Assembly: GCA_944392285.1 (NCBI GenBank)
Contig: CALXWF010000054.1
Span: 1-25,499, forward strand
DNA: 25,499 nucleotides
DNA from: an uncultured Alphaproteobacteria bacterium
GTDB taxonomy: Bacteria > Pseudomonadota > Alphaproteobacteria > RF32 > CAG-239
Reading direction: 5' to 3'
A program made the position numbers and the translations under genes. Shown here piece by piece: positions 14,989 to 22,372 of the stretch (the stretch's first letter is position 1; the number at the start of each line of letters is the position of its first letter). The notes under the pieces were generated by a model that saw only the letters and a list, made by a program, of their open reading frames with translations, searched no databases and was not told where the DNA came from.

Positions 14989-15016
14989 TTACAAACATTT
15001 TGCCTTTGGTTATAGT
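14988..15016 (+). promoter_or_regulatory. Strong predicted promoter for the two small membrane genes
   Basis: TTTACA (14988-14993) and TATAGT (15011-15016), each five of six matches, with a 17-base spacer. Transcription would start near 15023, about 37 bases before the ATG at 15060. Confidence 0.6.
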
Positions 15017-15059
15017 GAACGCAGAAAATAATTATTGTTAAACTATAAAATTTTAAGCT

Positions 15060-15335
15060 ATGGAAAAAGATTTGTTGCTACATGGTTTTATCCTTCCGGT
15101 TTTGGCTCTTTGTCTGGTGGTGGCGGTTATTTGTTTGGGCGTTGCTACATTGAGCCAGAATAAAGATGCTCGTATCATCCGTTTGCAGATAATCTGCTTA
15201 TTGGCGGCTGTGGTGTTGGCTGTTGTCGGATTTTACGGTGTTTGGTCTGCTCTTATGTTTCTTTGTGCCGTTATTTTACTTATCGTATTCGGTATAAGTA
15301 TTGGCCAGAATCAGTGCCGTAATAAATTAAAATGA
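15060..15335 (+). CDS. Small membrane protein of unknown function
   Basis: 91 residues with three predicted membrane segments: about 8-31 (HGFILPVLALCLVVAVICLG), 41-60 and 63-83. A short charged loop (NKDARIIR) lies between the first two, and the C-terminus is basic. No recognised motif. The ribosome site is weak (TTAAG before the ATG). It forms a tight pair with the next gene (stop and start one base apart), so the two proteins may act together in the inner membrane. The good promoter and terminator around the pair argue that these are real genes. Confidence 0.68.
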   Translation: MEKDLLLHGFILPVLALCLVVAVICLGVATLSQNKDARIIRLQIICLLAAVVLAVVGFYGVWSALMFLCAVILLIVFGISIGQNQCRNKLK

Positions 15336-15336
15336 T

Positions 15337-15582
15337 ATGGAAAAAATTTTTTTCTGTTTGGTCTTGGTTGAGATTCTGCTTTTTGCGGCGGGGCGTATCA
15401 TCAATGTTCGTTATGGCGAATCATTGAAAATGCGGATTTTTCTCAATGTTTGTATTGTGATTTTTATCGCAATATGTCTGATTATGAAATATCGGGGCGC
15501 GGCAGTGCTCTTGATAGCGGTTTTGGCATTGTTTGAGCTTATGCCGAAGTCATGGTTACAAAGTAAAAAAGCCAAGGATTAG
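15337..15582 (+). CDS. Small membrane protein of unknown function
   Basis: 81 residues with two or three membrane segments: about 3-19, 33-48 (IFLNVCIVIFIAICLI) and 54-69. No recognised family. It starts one base after the preceding small membrane gene and shares its transcript. The last four residues (KAKD) are encoded in the stem of the terminator that also ends the convergent trhP gene. Confidence 0.68.
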   Translation: MEKIFFCLVLVEILLFAAGRIINVRYGESLKMRIFLNVCIVIFIAICLIMKYRGAAVLLIAVLALFELMPKSWLQSKKAKD

Positions 15583-15596
15583 TCCTTGGCTTTTTG
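15565..15596. terminator. Bidirectional terminator overlapping both stop codons
   Basis: GCCAAGGA (15571-15578) pairs with TCCTTGGC (15583-15590) around TTAG, with an A run on the left and T run on the right. It works on both strands. The loop holds both stop codons: TAG at 15580-15582 for the plus gene, and TAA (complement of 15579-15581) for trhP. Confidence 0.92.
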
Positions 15597-16985
15597 ATTG
15601 CACAAAATTTGATATTCTGCTTTTTTGTGCCCCAGCATGAGGCCGTTTTCGCCTTGGAGGGGTGCGTGTTTGCGGGCAATGGTATATTGCGGCAGCAAAG
15701 ATTTTATCTCTGCGGCGGGTTTGCCGAATGAGGCTGCGGAAATGCGGATTTTTTTGCCTTGCCCGGCTGAAACTTTGGGGGTAATTTCACCGCTGTCGGC
15801 GTCTACAAATTCTTTAAGATTTAATTTTAGGGTTTGTAAACTTCCGGGAATGAGAAATTCAATTTCATCTTCGGCGGTAATATAATTTCTGATTTCAAAA
15901 ATGGCATCATCTCCTTGCCATTCAATGATAGAGCCGGCAAAAAGCCAGTCGCCGAGTGTGCGGGTATATTCATAATTTTGGCTGATTTCGGTCAGCTTGC
16001 CGTCATGAAAGCCCAGACAATAGCCGCGGTTTTGCAAGGTGTATAGCTCGTCCATATAATTTTGCCAATTCCAGTCTTGGGGGTTGGCATACCAATCATC
16101 AATGGCTTGGCGGTAGGTGCGGGCAACGGTGGCGGCATAATATTCGGTTTTGTTGCGGCCTTCAACTTTAAGAGAATTCATGCCGATTGACAAGAGGTCG
16201 GGCAGGCGCGGCAATAGGCACATGTCTTTTGAGTTTAAGATGTAGCCGCCGTGTTCATCTTCAATAATTTCATAATATTGGCCGGGACGAAATTCTTCTT
16301 CCAGCAAAAATTCAAAACTGTCTTTGTTGTGCTCATCAATTATCAGCTCTTTGGTGGAGCCGTCTTTAAGGCGCAAATGCAGTTTGTAGTGCCAGCGGCA
16401 GCAGTGTGCACATTTGCCTTGATTGGCCGAGCGGTCGGCTAAATAGTTGGATATCAGACAGCGGCCGGAATAAGACATACACATGGCGCCATGCACAAAA
16501 CATTCAAGTAAAATGTCAGGGCAAAGTTTGCGAATTTCTTTCATTTCTTCATAGGTTACTTCGCGGCCGAGCACGCAAAGTTTGGCCCCTTGGTTCTGCC
16601 AAAATTTGACGGTTAAGGCCGAGCAAACATTGGCTTGGGTGGAAACAAAAAGGTTAAGCTCGGGGGCATTGTCTTTTACGAATTGAAAGACGCCGGGGTC
16701 TGAAATTATGACGCCGTCGGGTTGCAAATGCCGGAGTGTTTTGACAAATTGCGGCAGTTTTTCAGCTTCACGGTTGTGAATGAACAAGTTAAGCGTCAGA
16801 TAGATTTTTTTGCCGTGGTCATGAACAAATTTGATGCCTTCTTCCAATTCTTCAAGCGAAAATTTTGATTGGGTGCGCAGGCTCATGTCCGGTGTGCCGG
16901 CATAGACGGCATCAGCCCCATAAAGAATGGCGGTTTTGAGTTTGGTTAAGGAGCCGGCCGGCAGAAGCAATTCAGATTTTGTCAT
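15579..16985 (-). CDS. trhP: TrhP-like U32-family tRNA hydroxylation protein
   Basis: Member of the peptidase U32 family. Despite the name, close relatives of this type (E. coli TrhP, formerly YegQ) are needed for 5-hydroxyuridine at position 34 of tRNA, drawing on prephenate. The 468-residue protein begins ELLLPAGSLTKLKTAILYGADAVYAG, the standard U32 opening, and carries the U32 signature ECFVHGAMCMSYSGRCLISN at 161-180, followed by NQGKCAHCCRWHY. Cysteines 162, 169, 176, 192, 195 and 196 are candidates for an iron-sulphur cluster, as known in the related UbiU/UbiV. The C-terminal beta-barrel-like domain is present. Start: ATG 16985, 4 bases after the upstream stop and downstream of GGAG; the frame extends to 17024 but that would overlap the previous gene. 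RlhA (23S rRNA) is the main alternative; length favours TrhP. Confidence 0.87.
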   Translation of the reverse strand: MTKSELLLPAGSLTKLKTAILYGADAVYAGTPDMSLRTQSKFSLEELEEGIKFVHDHGKKIYLTLNLFIHNREAEKLPQFVKTLRHLQPDGVIISDPGVFQFVKDNAPELNLFVSTQANVCSALTVKFWQNQGAKLCVLGREVTYEEMKEIRKLCPDILLECFVHGAMCMSYSGRCLISNYLADRSANQGKCAHCCRWHYKLHLRLKDGSTKELIIDEHNKDSFEFLLEEEFRPGQYYEIIEDEHGGYILNSKDMCLLPRLPDLLSIGMNSLKVEGRNKTEYYAATVARTYRQAIDDWYANPQDWNWQNYMDELYTLQNRGYCLGFHDGKLTEISQNYEYTRTLGDWLFAGSIIEWQGDDAIFEIRNYITAEDEIEFLIPGSLQTLKLNLKEFVDADSGEITPKVSAGQGKKIRISAASFGKPAAEIKSLLPQYTIARKHAPLQGENGLMLGHKKAEYQILCNQKAKD

Positions 16986-16989
16986 CGGT

Positions 16990-17772
16990 TTAATTCTCCA
17001 ACGTAATATTTTTGGTATAGACATTCAGAGCTCCGAGAGGGGTTTGCTCAATATAAACTCTGGCAATAAAGGGGCGTTGGCTTTTGGGGTCTTGCAGAAT
17101 CCAAAAATAAATCGGACGATCTGAGGTCAGCTCCCACAGAAGGTCATCTCCTTTGGCGCCGAGTTTGTCAATATACATGGAACATTTGGTAGCCAAGCCT
17201 TGATAGGGCGAATATTCATTGGCGGTAAGCTGCTCTTGGCCTTCGTCTTTAAAAATGACATCAAAACGACGCTTGCCGTCAAAGACTTGCAGTCTGGCAT
17301 CGCAAAATTTGACTTTGTTGTATTGGCGAGCCAATTCGGCAATGACGGTTTGTAAATCCGTGGTGTCACGGTTTTTGATGTCAGGTAGAATTTCTACTTT
17401 TTTGGTTTTATCGTTTTTGCTGCTGAGGCGATATATGGGGTTGCCTTGTTGGTCATATATCAGCTCTTTGGAACGACGGTTAAAACGGCTTTGGGATTTG
17501 TATTTGTAACTGGTTGTTTCCAAATCGTTGTCTTTAATGCGTCCGGTGGTGGCATATTCAGCTCGGAAAGGGTAAAGCGTGTCAAAAATTCCGGCAGTTT
17601 TAACATCTGATTTTACTTCATAATTCGTGGGGCTCAGGCGATAAGTGAACTCGGTGTGGCTGGCATTGAACGGGCCAAGAAAAACCGTAAAGTCATGCTT
17701 AACGCCGAAGGCTTGGGCATCGGTGCTGAAAATCAGGCTTAAAGTCGTGAATAAAAATAAAAATTTTTTCAT
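16990..17772 (-). CDS. Exported DUF3108 protein
   Basis: 260 residues. A Sec signal peptide (MKKFLFLFTTLSLIFSTDAQA, cleavage after A21) sends it to the periplasm. The mature part is beta-rich and looks like DUF3108: a starting strand pattern (HDFTVFLGPFNASHTEFTYRLSPTNYEVKSDVKTAGI), then a turn into FRAEYATTGRI, and ending PLGALNVYTKNITLEN. The family function is unknown. A TTG at 17775 precedes the ATG at 17772; I use the ATG. It is upstream of trhP with only 4 bases between, so the two are one operon divergent from ddl. A functional link to trhP is not evident. Confidence 0.82.
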   Translation of the reverse strand: MKKFLFLFTTLSLIFSTDAQAFGVKHDFTVFLGPFNASHTEFTYRLSPTNYEVKSDVKTAGIFDTLYPFRAEYATTGRIKDNDLETTSYKYKSQSRFNRRSKELIYDQQGNPIYRLSSKNDKTKKVEILPDIKNRDTTDLQTVIAELARQYNKVKFCDARLQVFDGKRRFDVIFKDEGQEQLTANEYSPYQGLATKCSMYIDKLGAKGDDLLWELTSDRPIYFWILQDPKSQRPFIARVYIEQTPLGALNVYTKNITLEN

Positions 17773-17845
17773 CAAATTTAGTCTTTCTTAAATTATTTTT
17801 CGGCATACTAGCATAAAAATTTATATTTTAAAGAGGTTAGTTAAA

Positions 17846-18763
17846 ATGACAAAAAAAGTATTGGTTATGGCCGGCGGTTTTTCATCCGAGCGTGAAGTTA
17901 GTTTGGTAACGGCCAAAGGTGTGACAGAGGCTTTGAAAAATGCGGGTTATGAGGTGGTTTTTCATGATTTGCGCGATTTTAGAGCTTTTGTTAAGGTTTT
18001 GGAGGCCGAAAAACCCGATGTCGTGTTTAATGCTTTGCATGGTAATTTTGGCGAGGACGGAACCATTCAGGGCTTTTTGGATTTGATGCAGATTCCTTAT
18101 ACGCATTCAGGTGTTGCGGCTTCGGCAGCGGGAATGTGCAAAGATATTACCCGTGAGATGGCACGCAGTGTCGGTATTAAAGTGGCGCCGGCACAAGTCA
18201 TGACTTATCGGGAGTTTAAGCAAAAAGCCTCATCTCTTGAAAGACCTTTTGTGGTTAAGCCTGTGTCGGATGGTTCCAGCGTCGGCGTCTTTATTGTGAA
18301 AGATGCGGCAGATTTGCAGCATGTGCATTATGATGATGATAATTGCAAACTCTTGGTCGAAAAATATATTAACGGCCGCGAGTTGACGGTTATGGTGTTG
18401 GAAGATAAGGCTTATGCGGTGACCGAGCTTTGTCCGAAAGCCGGATTTTATGATTATAAGGCTAAATATACCGACGGCATGACCAGGCATCTGTTGCCGG
18501 CGCCGATTGATGAGACAACCGCCGCCATTTGCAAAGACTATGCGGTAAAAATTCATAAGGCTTTGGGGTGTAATACGGTATCACGCAGTGATTTTCGTTA
18601 TAATCCGACAGACGGCGTGGTCTTTTTGGAAATTAATACCAATCCGGGGTTGACGCCTTTGTCTTTGGTGCCCGAACAAGCCAATTTTGCCGGAATCTCT
18701 TATCGTGATGTGTGTGTGAAACTCGTGGAAGGCGCTAAATGTCGTTTTGTCCCGTCATTATAG
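17846..18763 (+). CDS. ddl: D-alanine--D-alanine ligase
   Basis: ATP-grasp enzyme that joins two D-alanines for the peptidoglycan pentapeptide; cytoplasmic. 305 residues, the DdlB size class. Visible: the N-terminal GGFSSEREVSL (residues 11-21), LHGNFGEDGTIQG, the P-loop-like FVVKPVSDGSSVGV, and the metal-binding C-terminal EINTNPGLTPLSLVPEQA. The DFRY segment before it holds a conserved acidic residue. AGAGG lies about 10 bases before the ATG. In many proteobacteria ddl lies in the division/cell-wall cluster next to ftsQ; here it heads a series leading to mreB. It overlaps miaA by 25 bases. Confidence 0.97.
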   Translation: MTKKVLVMAGGFSSEREVSLVTAKGVTEALKNAGYEVVFHDLRDFRAFVKVLEAEKPDVVFNALHGNFGEDGTIQGFLDLMQIPYTHSGVAASAAGMCKDITREMARSVGIKVAPAQVMTYREFKQKASSLERPFVVKPVSDGSSVGVFIVKDAADLQHVHYDDDNCKLLVEKYINGRELTVMVLEDKAYAVTELCPKAGFYDYKAKYTDGMTRHLLPAPIDETTAAICKDYAVKIHKALGCNTVSRSDFRYNPTDGVVFLEINTNPGLTPLSLVPEQANFAGISYRDVCVKLVEGAKCRFVPSL

Positions 18764-19716
18764 TGGCCGGGCCGACCGCTTCGGGAAAATCGGCCCTGGC
18801 TTTGGATATTGCGCAAGCCCTCGGGGGTGCGGTTATTAACGCCGACGCCATGCAGGTTTATAAAAATACGCCGATTTTGGCGGCTTGTCCGAGTGCGGAA
18901 GATAAGGCCAAAGCCGAGCATTTTCTCTATGAAATTTATGATGCGGATTATAACGGTTCGGTTGCCGAGTGGCTGGAAAAAGCCGTGGCGGTTATTCATC
19001 GCTTGTGGCAAGAAGGTAAGGTGCCGGTGGTGGTCGGCGGTACGGGGTTGTATTTGGATAATTTAATTAACGGAACATCGCCAATCCCCGAAACGCCGCT
19101 TGAGGTTAAGGCGCAAGTCGCCGAAAAATTGGCAAAAGAAGGGGTGGAGGCTTTGCATGCCGCTTTGGCAGATTTTGACCCCGAAAGTCAGAAAAAACTC
19201 AGCTTGCATGATAGCACACGCGTGCGGCGGGCTTTCGAGGTGTATTTGGCAACGGGGACACCCATCAGCCTTTGGCATAAAAGACCGTTGATAAAAAAAT
19301 TGCCCGAAGCCTCGTTTTTGGTTATTAAAATCTGCCCCGGTGTGGCTGAGCTTGATAAACGTTGTTTTCAACGTTTTGACATGATGTTAAACGGCGGTGC
19401 CATTGATGAAGTCAGAGCTTTGAAAGAGCGGCATTTGTCTTCAAAACTTCCGGCTATGAAAGCCTTGGGCGTGCCGGAAATCTTGGATTATTTGAACGGC
19501 AAAACAGATTATGAAACCATGGCCGAATGCGGCAAATTGCACACCAGACAATATGCCAAACGCCAAAGAACATGGTTTAATAACAAGCTTAAAGCTGATA
19601 TGGTCTTGCCCAAATGTTATGACGGGGCAGAAAATGTGATAAATGATGTTAAAAACCTGTATAAGCTGTTGCATAAAAACGCAATAGGTTATAAAACAAC
19701 AGATAATATTGGTTGA
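18739..19716 (+). CDS. miaA: tRNA dimethylallyltransferase MiaA
   Basis: Transfers a dimethylallyl group to N6 of adenosine 37 in tRNAs that read codons starting with U. 325 residues, normal length. P-loop GPTASGKSA at 11-19, then the catalytic-region INADAMQVYK (Asp in the DAMQVY motif), GGTGLYLDNLINGTSPIP, TRVRRAFEVYLATGTPIS, and the C-terminal MKALGVPEI and RQYAKRQRTWFN motifs, all diagnostic. GGAAGG precedes the ATG. The start lies inside the end of ddl (25-base overlap), so the two are translated from one message. The 24-base gap to mreB suggests that the transcript continues. Confidence 0.97.
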   Translation: MSFCPVIIVAGPTASGKSALALDIAQALGGAVINADAMQVYKNTPILAACPSAEDKAKAEHFLYEIYDADYNGSVAEWLEKAVAVIHRLWQEGKVPVVVGGTGLYLDNLINGTSPIPETPLEVKAQVAEKLAKEGVEALHAALADFDPESQKKLSLHDSTRVRRAFEVYLATGTPISLWHKRPLIKKLPEASFLVIKICPGVAELDKRCFQRFDMMLNGGAIDEVRALKERHLSSKLPAMKALGVPEILDYLNGKTDYETMAECGKLHTRQYAKRQRTWFNNKLKADMVLPKCYDGAENVINDVKNLYKLLHKNAIGYKTTDNIG

Positions 19717-19740
19717 TGAAATATTTTCAGAGAGGTTTAT

Positions 19741-20781
19741 ATGCTTTCAAAATTAATGGGCTGGTTGTCAGCAGATTTGGCTATTGACCTGGGTACGGCT
19801 AATACCTTGGTTTATGTTAAGGGCCGCGGCATTGTTTTAAACGAGCCGTCCGTCGTTGCAATTGAAGAATATCGCGGTAAAAAACAAGTCTTGGCCGTGG
19901 GTAACGAAGCTAAACAAATGCTTGGTCGTACACCGGGAAATATTCAGGCTATTCGCCCATTGCGTGACGGTGTTATTGCTGACTTTGAAATCGCCGAAGA
20001 AATGATTAAATATTTCATCCGTAAAGTCCACAATCGTCGCACTTTCGCTTCGCCGATGGTTATTGTTTGCGTACCGTCAGGTTCAACGGCGGTTGAACGT
20101 CGCGCCATTCAGGAATCGGCCGAGGCTGCCGGTGCCCGCAAAGTTTGGTTGATTGAAGAGCCTATGGCTGCCGCTATCGGTGCCGATCTGCCGGTTACGG
20201 AACCGACCGGAAGTATGGTGGTTGATATCGGAGGCGGTACAACCGAGGTTGCCGTACTGTCTTTGGGTGGTATTGTCTATGCACGCTCGGTTCGTGTCGG
20301 CGGTGATAAGATGGATGCCGCCATTATCTCTTATATTCGCCGTAACCATAATTTGTTGGTCGGTGAAGGCAGCGCCGAAAGAATTAAAAAAGAAATCGGT
20401 TCTGTTTGTCCGCCGGAGAAAGGCGAGGGTCGCACCATTGAAATTAAGGGACGTGATTTAATGAACGGCGTGCCGAAAGAGATTGTTATTACCGAACGCC
20501 AAATCGCCGAGAGCTTGAGCGAGCCGGTTTCTCAAATTGTGGAAGCCGTTAAGGTTGCTTTGGAACATACGGCTCCTGAGTTGGCTGCCGATATCGTTGA
20601 TAAAGGTATTGTCTTGACCGGCGGCGGTGCGCTTTTGGCTAACTTGGATCAGGTTTTGCGCAATGCAACGGGGCTTCCGGTTTCGATTGCCGAAAATCCG
20701 TTGGCTTGCGTGGTTAAAGGTACCGGAAAAGCTTTGGATGAAATCGGGCGTTTGCGCTCTATATTGTCATCCATGTACTAG
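19741..20781 (+). CDS. mreB: Rod shape-determining actin homologue MreB
   Basis: Actin-like ATPase that forms membrane-associated filaments guiding lateral cell-wall synthesis. 346 residues, typical. Phosphate-1 DLGTANTLVYVKGRGIVLNEP at about 17-37, phosphate-2 VVDIGGGTTEVAVLSLGGIV near 160-180, and the adenosine motif LTGGGALLANLDQVL are all intact. The N-terminus (MLSKLMGWLSADLAIDLG) is a short amphipathic stretch of the kind that binds the membrane. AGAGG is positioned 7 bases before the ATG. This MreB is highly conserved, unlike several neighbours. A 198-base gap with a repeat and a hairpin separates it from mreC. Confidence 0.98.
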   Translation: MLSKLMGWLSADLAIDLGTANTLVYVKGRGIVLNEPSVVAIEEYRGKKQVLAVGNEAKQMLGRTPGNIQAIRPLRDGVIADFEIAEEMIKYFIRKVHNRRTFASPMVIVCVPSGSTAVERRAIQESAEAAGARKVWLIEEPMAAAIGADLPVTEPTGSMVVDIGGGTTEVAVLSLGGIVYARSVRVGGDKMDAAIISYIRRNHNLLVGEGSAERIKKEIGSVCPPEKGEGRTIEIKGRDLMNGVPKEIVITERQIAESLSEPVSQIVEAVKVALEHTAPELAADIVDKGIVLTGGGALLANLDQVLRNATGLPVSIAENPLACVVKGTGKALDEIGRLRSILSSMY

Positions 20782-20807
20782 TCAAAGAAAATTTGTATAG
20801 TGGGTGC

Positions 20808-20879
20808 CTAATACAGAAATATCGGGAAAATTTTTGGCTGTTTAACTTTGGTGTGCTTAAAAGTTTTCCCTTGTTTCTT
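20808..20879. repeat. Palindromic intergenic repeat, copy A
   Basis: A 72-base imperfect palindrome after mreB. It begins CTAATACAGAA, has a left arm around GGGAAAATTTTT and a right arm AAAAGTTTTCCCTTG that pair with each other, and ends TTTCTT. The same organisation and much of the sequence recur after mrdB (25381-25455). The loop differs between copies. Not a classic terminator, because no T tract follows the stem. Function unknown. Confidence 0.7.
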
Positions 20880-20910
20880 TGTCGGGGCTTATTGAGAAAA
20901 AGTTGATGTT

Positions 20911-20940
20911 TTTTAAGCGGGGAGGCGTCCTCGCTTTTCG
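20911..20940 (+). terminator. Possible terminator or leader hairpin between mreB and mreC
   Basis: AAGCGGGGA (20915-20923) pairs with TCCTCGCTT (20928-20936; one G-T pair) around GGCG, followed by only four T. It may end part of the mreB transcripts. A second small hairpin (AAAGG...CCTTT, 20945-20960) follows before the mreC ribosome site. Confidence 0.42.
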
Positions 20941-20979
20941 GGTAAAAGGGTATAACCTTTATAAGATTTTGAGGTTTTT

Positions 20980-21837
20980 ATGAAACGCCGCAGAAGTTTG
21001 TTTATTCATCTTAGCCATATCAGGCTCTTGGCAAAAAAATTTGCGATTGTTTTGCTGTTTTTGTCGGCTTTCGTTTTGATGCTTATAAACAAAACAGATA
21101 CGGTGATTATTGATAAGACCTCTTCGGTTGCCACGGATATTGTCAGCCCGGTATTGGATTTTCTGGTTATTCCGGCCAAGGCTTTGGCCAATGTTTATGA
21201 TTATTTCAAAGAACTGCAAAAAATTCGTGATGATAATCGGCGCTTGCGTGAAGAGAATCGTCAATTGTTAATCTTGCGTGATTGGGCGCGGGCCTTAGAA
21301 ATTGAAAATCATTTGTTGTCGGGGTTGCTTAACTATACGCCGCCTCCGGAATCTTCTTTTATTACGGCGCGTGTTATTGCCGAAGAAGGTGATGCTTTTT
21401 CGCATTCGCTTATTGCCTATACAGGTGACGGTGCGGTGCAAAAAGGACAAGTTGCCGTGAGCGACAAAGGTGTGGTCGGGCGTGTCGATAAGGTCGGCAA
21501 TATGTATTCTAAAATTTTGCTGATTACGGATATTAACTCAAAAATTCCGGTTATGGTTGAACGGACACGGGTGCGCGGTATCCTTTCGGGGGATAATACG
21601 GCGACGCCCAGAATGGTCTTTATTCCGTTGTCGGCCGAACTTACGGTCGGAGATCGGGTGGTGACCTCCGGTGTGGCCGGTGTCTTTCCGCCGGGGTTGC
21701 CGGTCGGCAAAATCAGCTCGGTTGAAAAAAATAATGTTAAAATTAAGCCTTTTACAAACTTAGAGCGGTTGGAATATATTAAAATTATTGATTATAAACT
21801 CAATGATATTTTGAGTGCCGAAGATGATGATAAATAA
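20980..21837 (+). CDS. mreC: Rod shape-determining protein MreC
   Basis: 285 residues. Inner-membrane protein with one membrane segment (about 20-37) and a periplasmic coiled coil followed by two beta domains; it forms filaments that activate PBP2. Coiled coil at about 75-110 (ELQKIRDDNRRLREENRQL). The C-terminal domain has the family sequences VSDKGVVGRVDKVG, ILLITDINSKIPVMVERT, RGILSGDN and the glycine-rich GDRVVTSGVAGVFPPGLPVG. GAGG precedes the ATG by 5 bases. The stop TAA is part of the mreD ribosome site (TAAGGA). Start at the only reasonable ATG. Confidence 0.96.
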   Translation: MKRRRSLFIHLSHIRLLAKKFAIVLLFLSAFVLMLINKTDTVIIDKTSSVATDIVSPVLDFLVIPAKALANVYDYFKELQKIRDDNRRLREENRQLLILRDWARALEIENHLLSGLLNYTPPPESSFITARVIAEEGDAFSHSLIAYTGDGAVQKGQVAVSDKGVVGRVDKVGNMYSKILLITDINSKIPVMVERTRVRGILSGDNTATPRMVFIPLSAELTVGDRVVTSGVAGVFPPGLPVGKISSVEKNNVKIKPFTNLERLEYIKIIDYKLNDILSAEDDDK

Positions 21838-21850
21838 GGAAAATTCCTAT

Positions 21851-22369
21851 ATGCGTGAGGATGAAACGGAGAATTTCAGCAGCTTTTTACAGAAGCTTAT
21901 TCCGATGGCTTCTTCTTTGTTGTTGCTGCTGGTTTTTTATTTGCCGTTTAATCTGCCGCTTTTGGATAATATTCGTCCGGCCGTTGGAATGGTTTGTGTT
22001 TATTTTTGGATGATTCATCGACCCGATATTTTTAATTTGTTTTCGGTTTATTTGCTTGGTTTGATGGACGATGTCGTCAGTAATGTGCCCTTTGGCAGCA
22101 ATATCTTTTCTTTGCTGTTGCTGTATCTTTTGCTTACGAATTTGCAGCGTTTTGTTTCGGGCAAATCTTTTGCCGTGATGTGGTATGGCTTTATGCTGTT
22201 ATCTTTGGTGGTGTTTTTGGCGAAGTGGTTTGTTTTGTCGGTATATTACAGCCAGTTTTTGCCTTTTGTAACCGTTTGTTTTTCTTATTTGGTTACAATT
22301 GCCTTTTATCCGTTTTTGTCGCTGTTTTTGGCTTGGCTGCAAAACAGCTTTATGGCCGATGAGGACTAA
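21851..22369 (+). CDS. mreD: Rod shape-determining protein MreD
   Basis: 172 residues, mostly membrane-embedded with about five segments (for example 31-50, 75-92, 118-140, 142-162). It matches MreD by position, size and the middle stretch LGLMDDVVSNVPFGSN, where the family has G-x-x-x-D-x-x-x-x-x-P-x-G. MreD binds MreC and completes the elongation scaffold. The frame can be extended to 21815 with overlap into mreC, but AAGGA at 21836-21840 places the start at ATG 21851. The gene ends 3 bases before mrdA. Confidence 0.88.
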   Translation: MREDETENFSSFLQKLIPMASSLLLLLVFYLPFNLPLLDNIRPAVGMVCVYFWMIHRPDIFNLFSVYLLGLMDDVVSNVPFGSNIFSLLLLYLLLTNLQRFVSGKSFAVMWYGFMLLSLVVFLAKWFVLSVYYSQFLPFVTVCFSYLVTIAFYPFLSLFLAWLQNSFMADED

Positions 22370-22372
22370 AGC

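Noticed and set aside
17773..17845. Divergent promoters between the DUF3108 gene and ddl
   Set aside because: Only AT-rich sequence with CATACT-like hexamers and no paired -35 at proper spacing on either strand.
20808..20879. Repeat copy A as a plain rho-independent terminator
   Set aside because: The stem is AT-rich next to the loop, no T tract follows, and a similar element recurs after mrdB, which fits a repeat family better.
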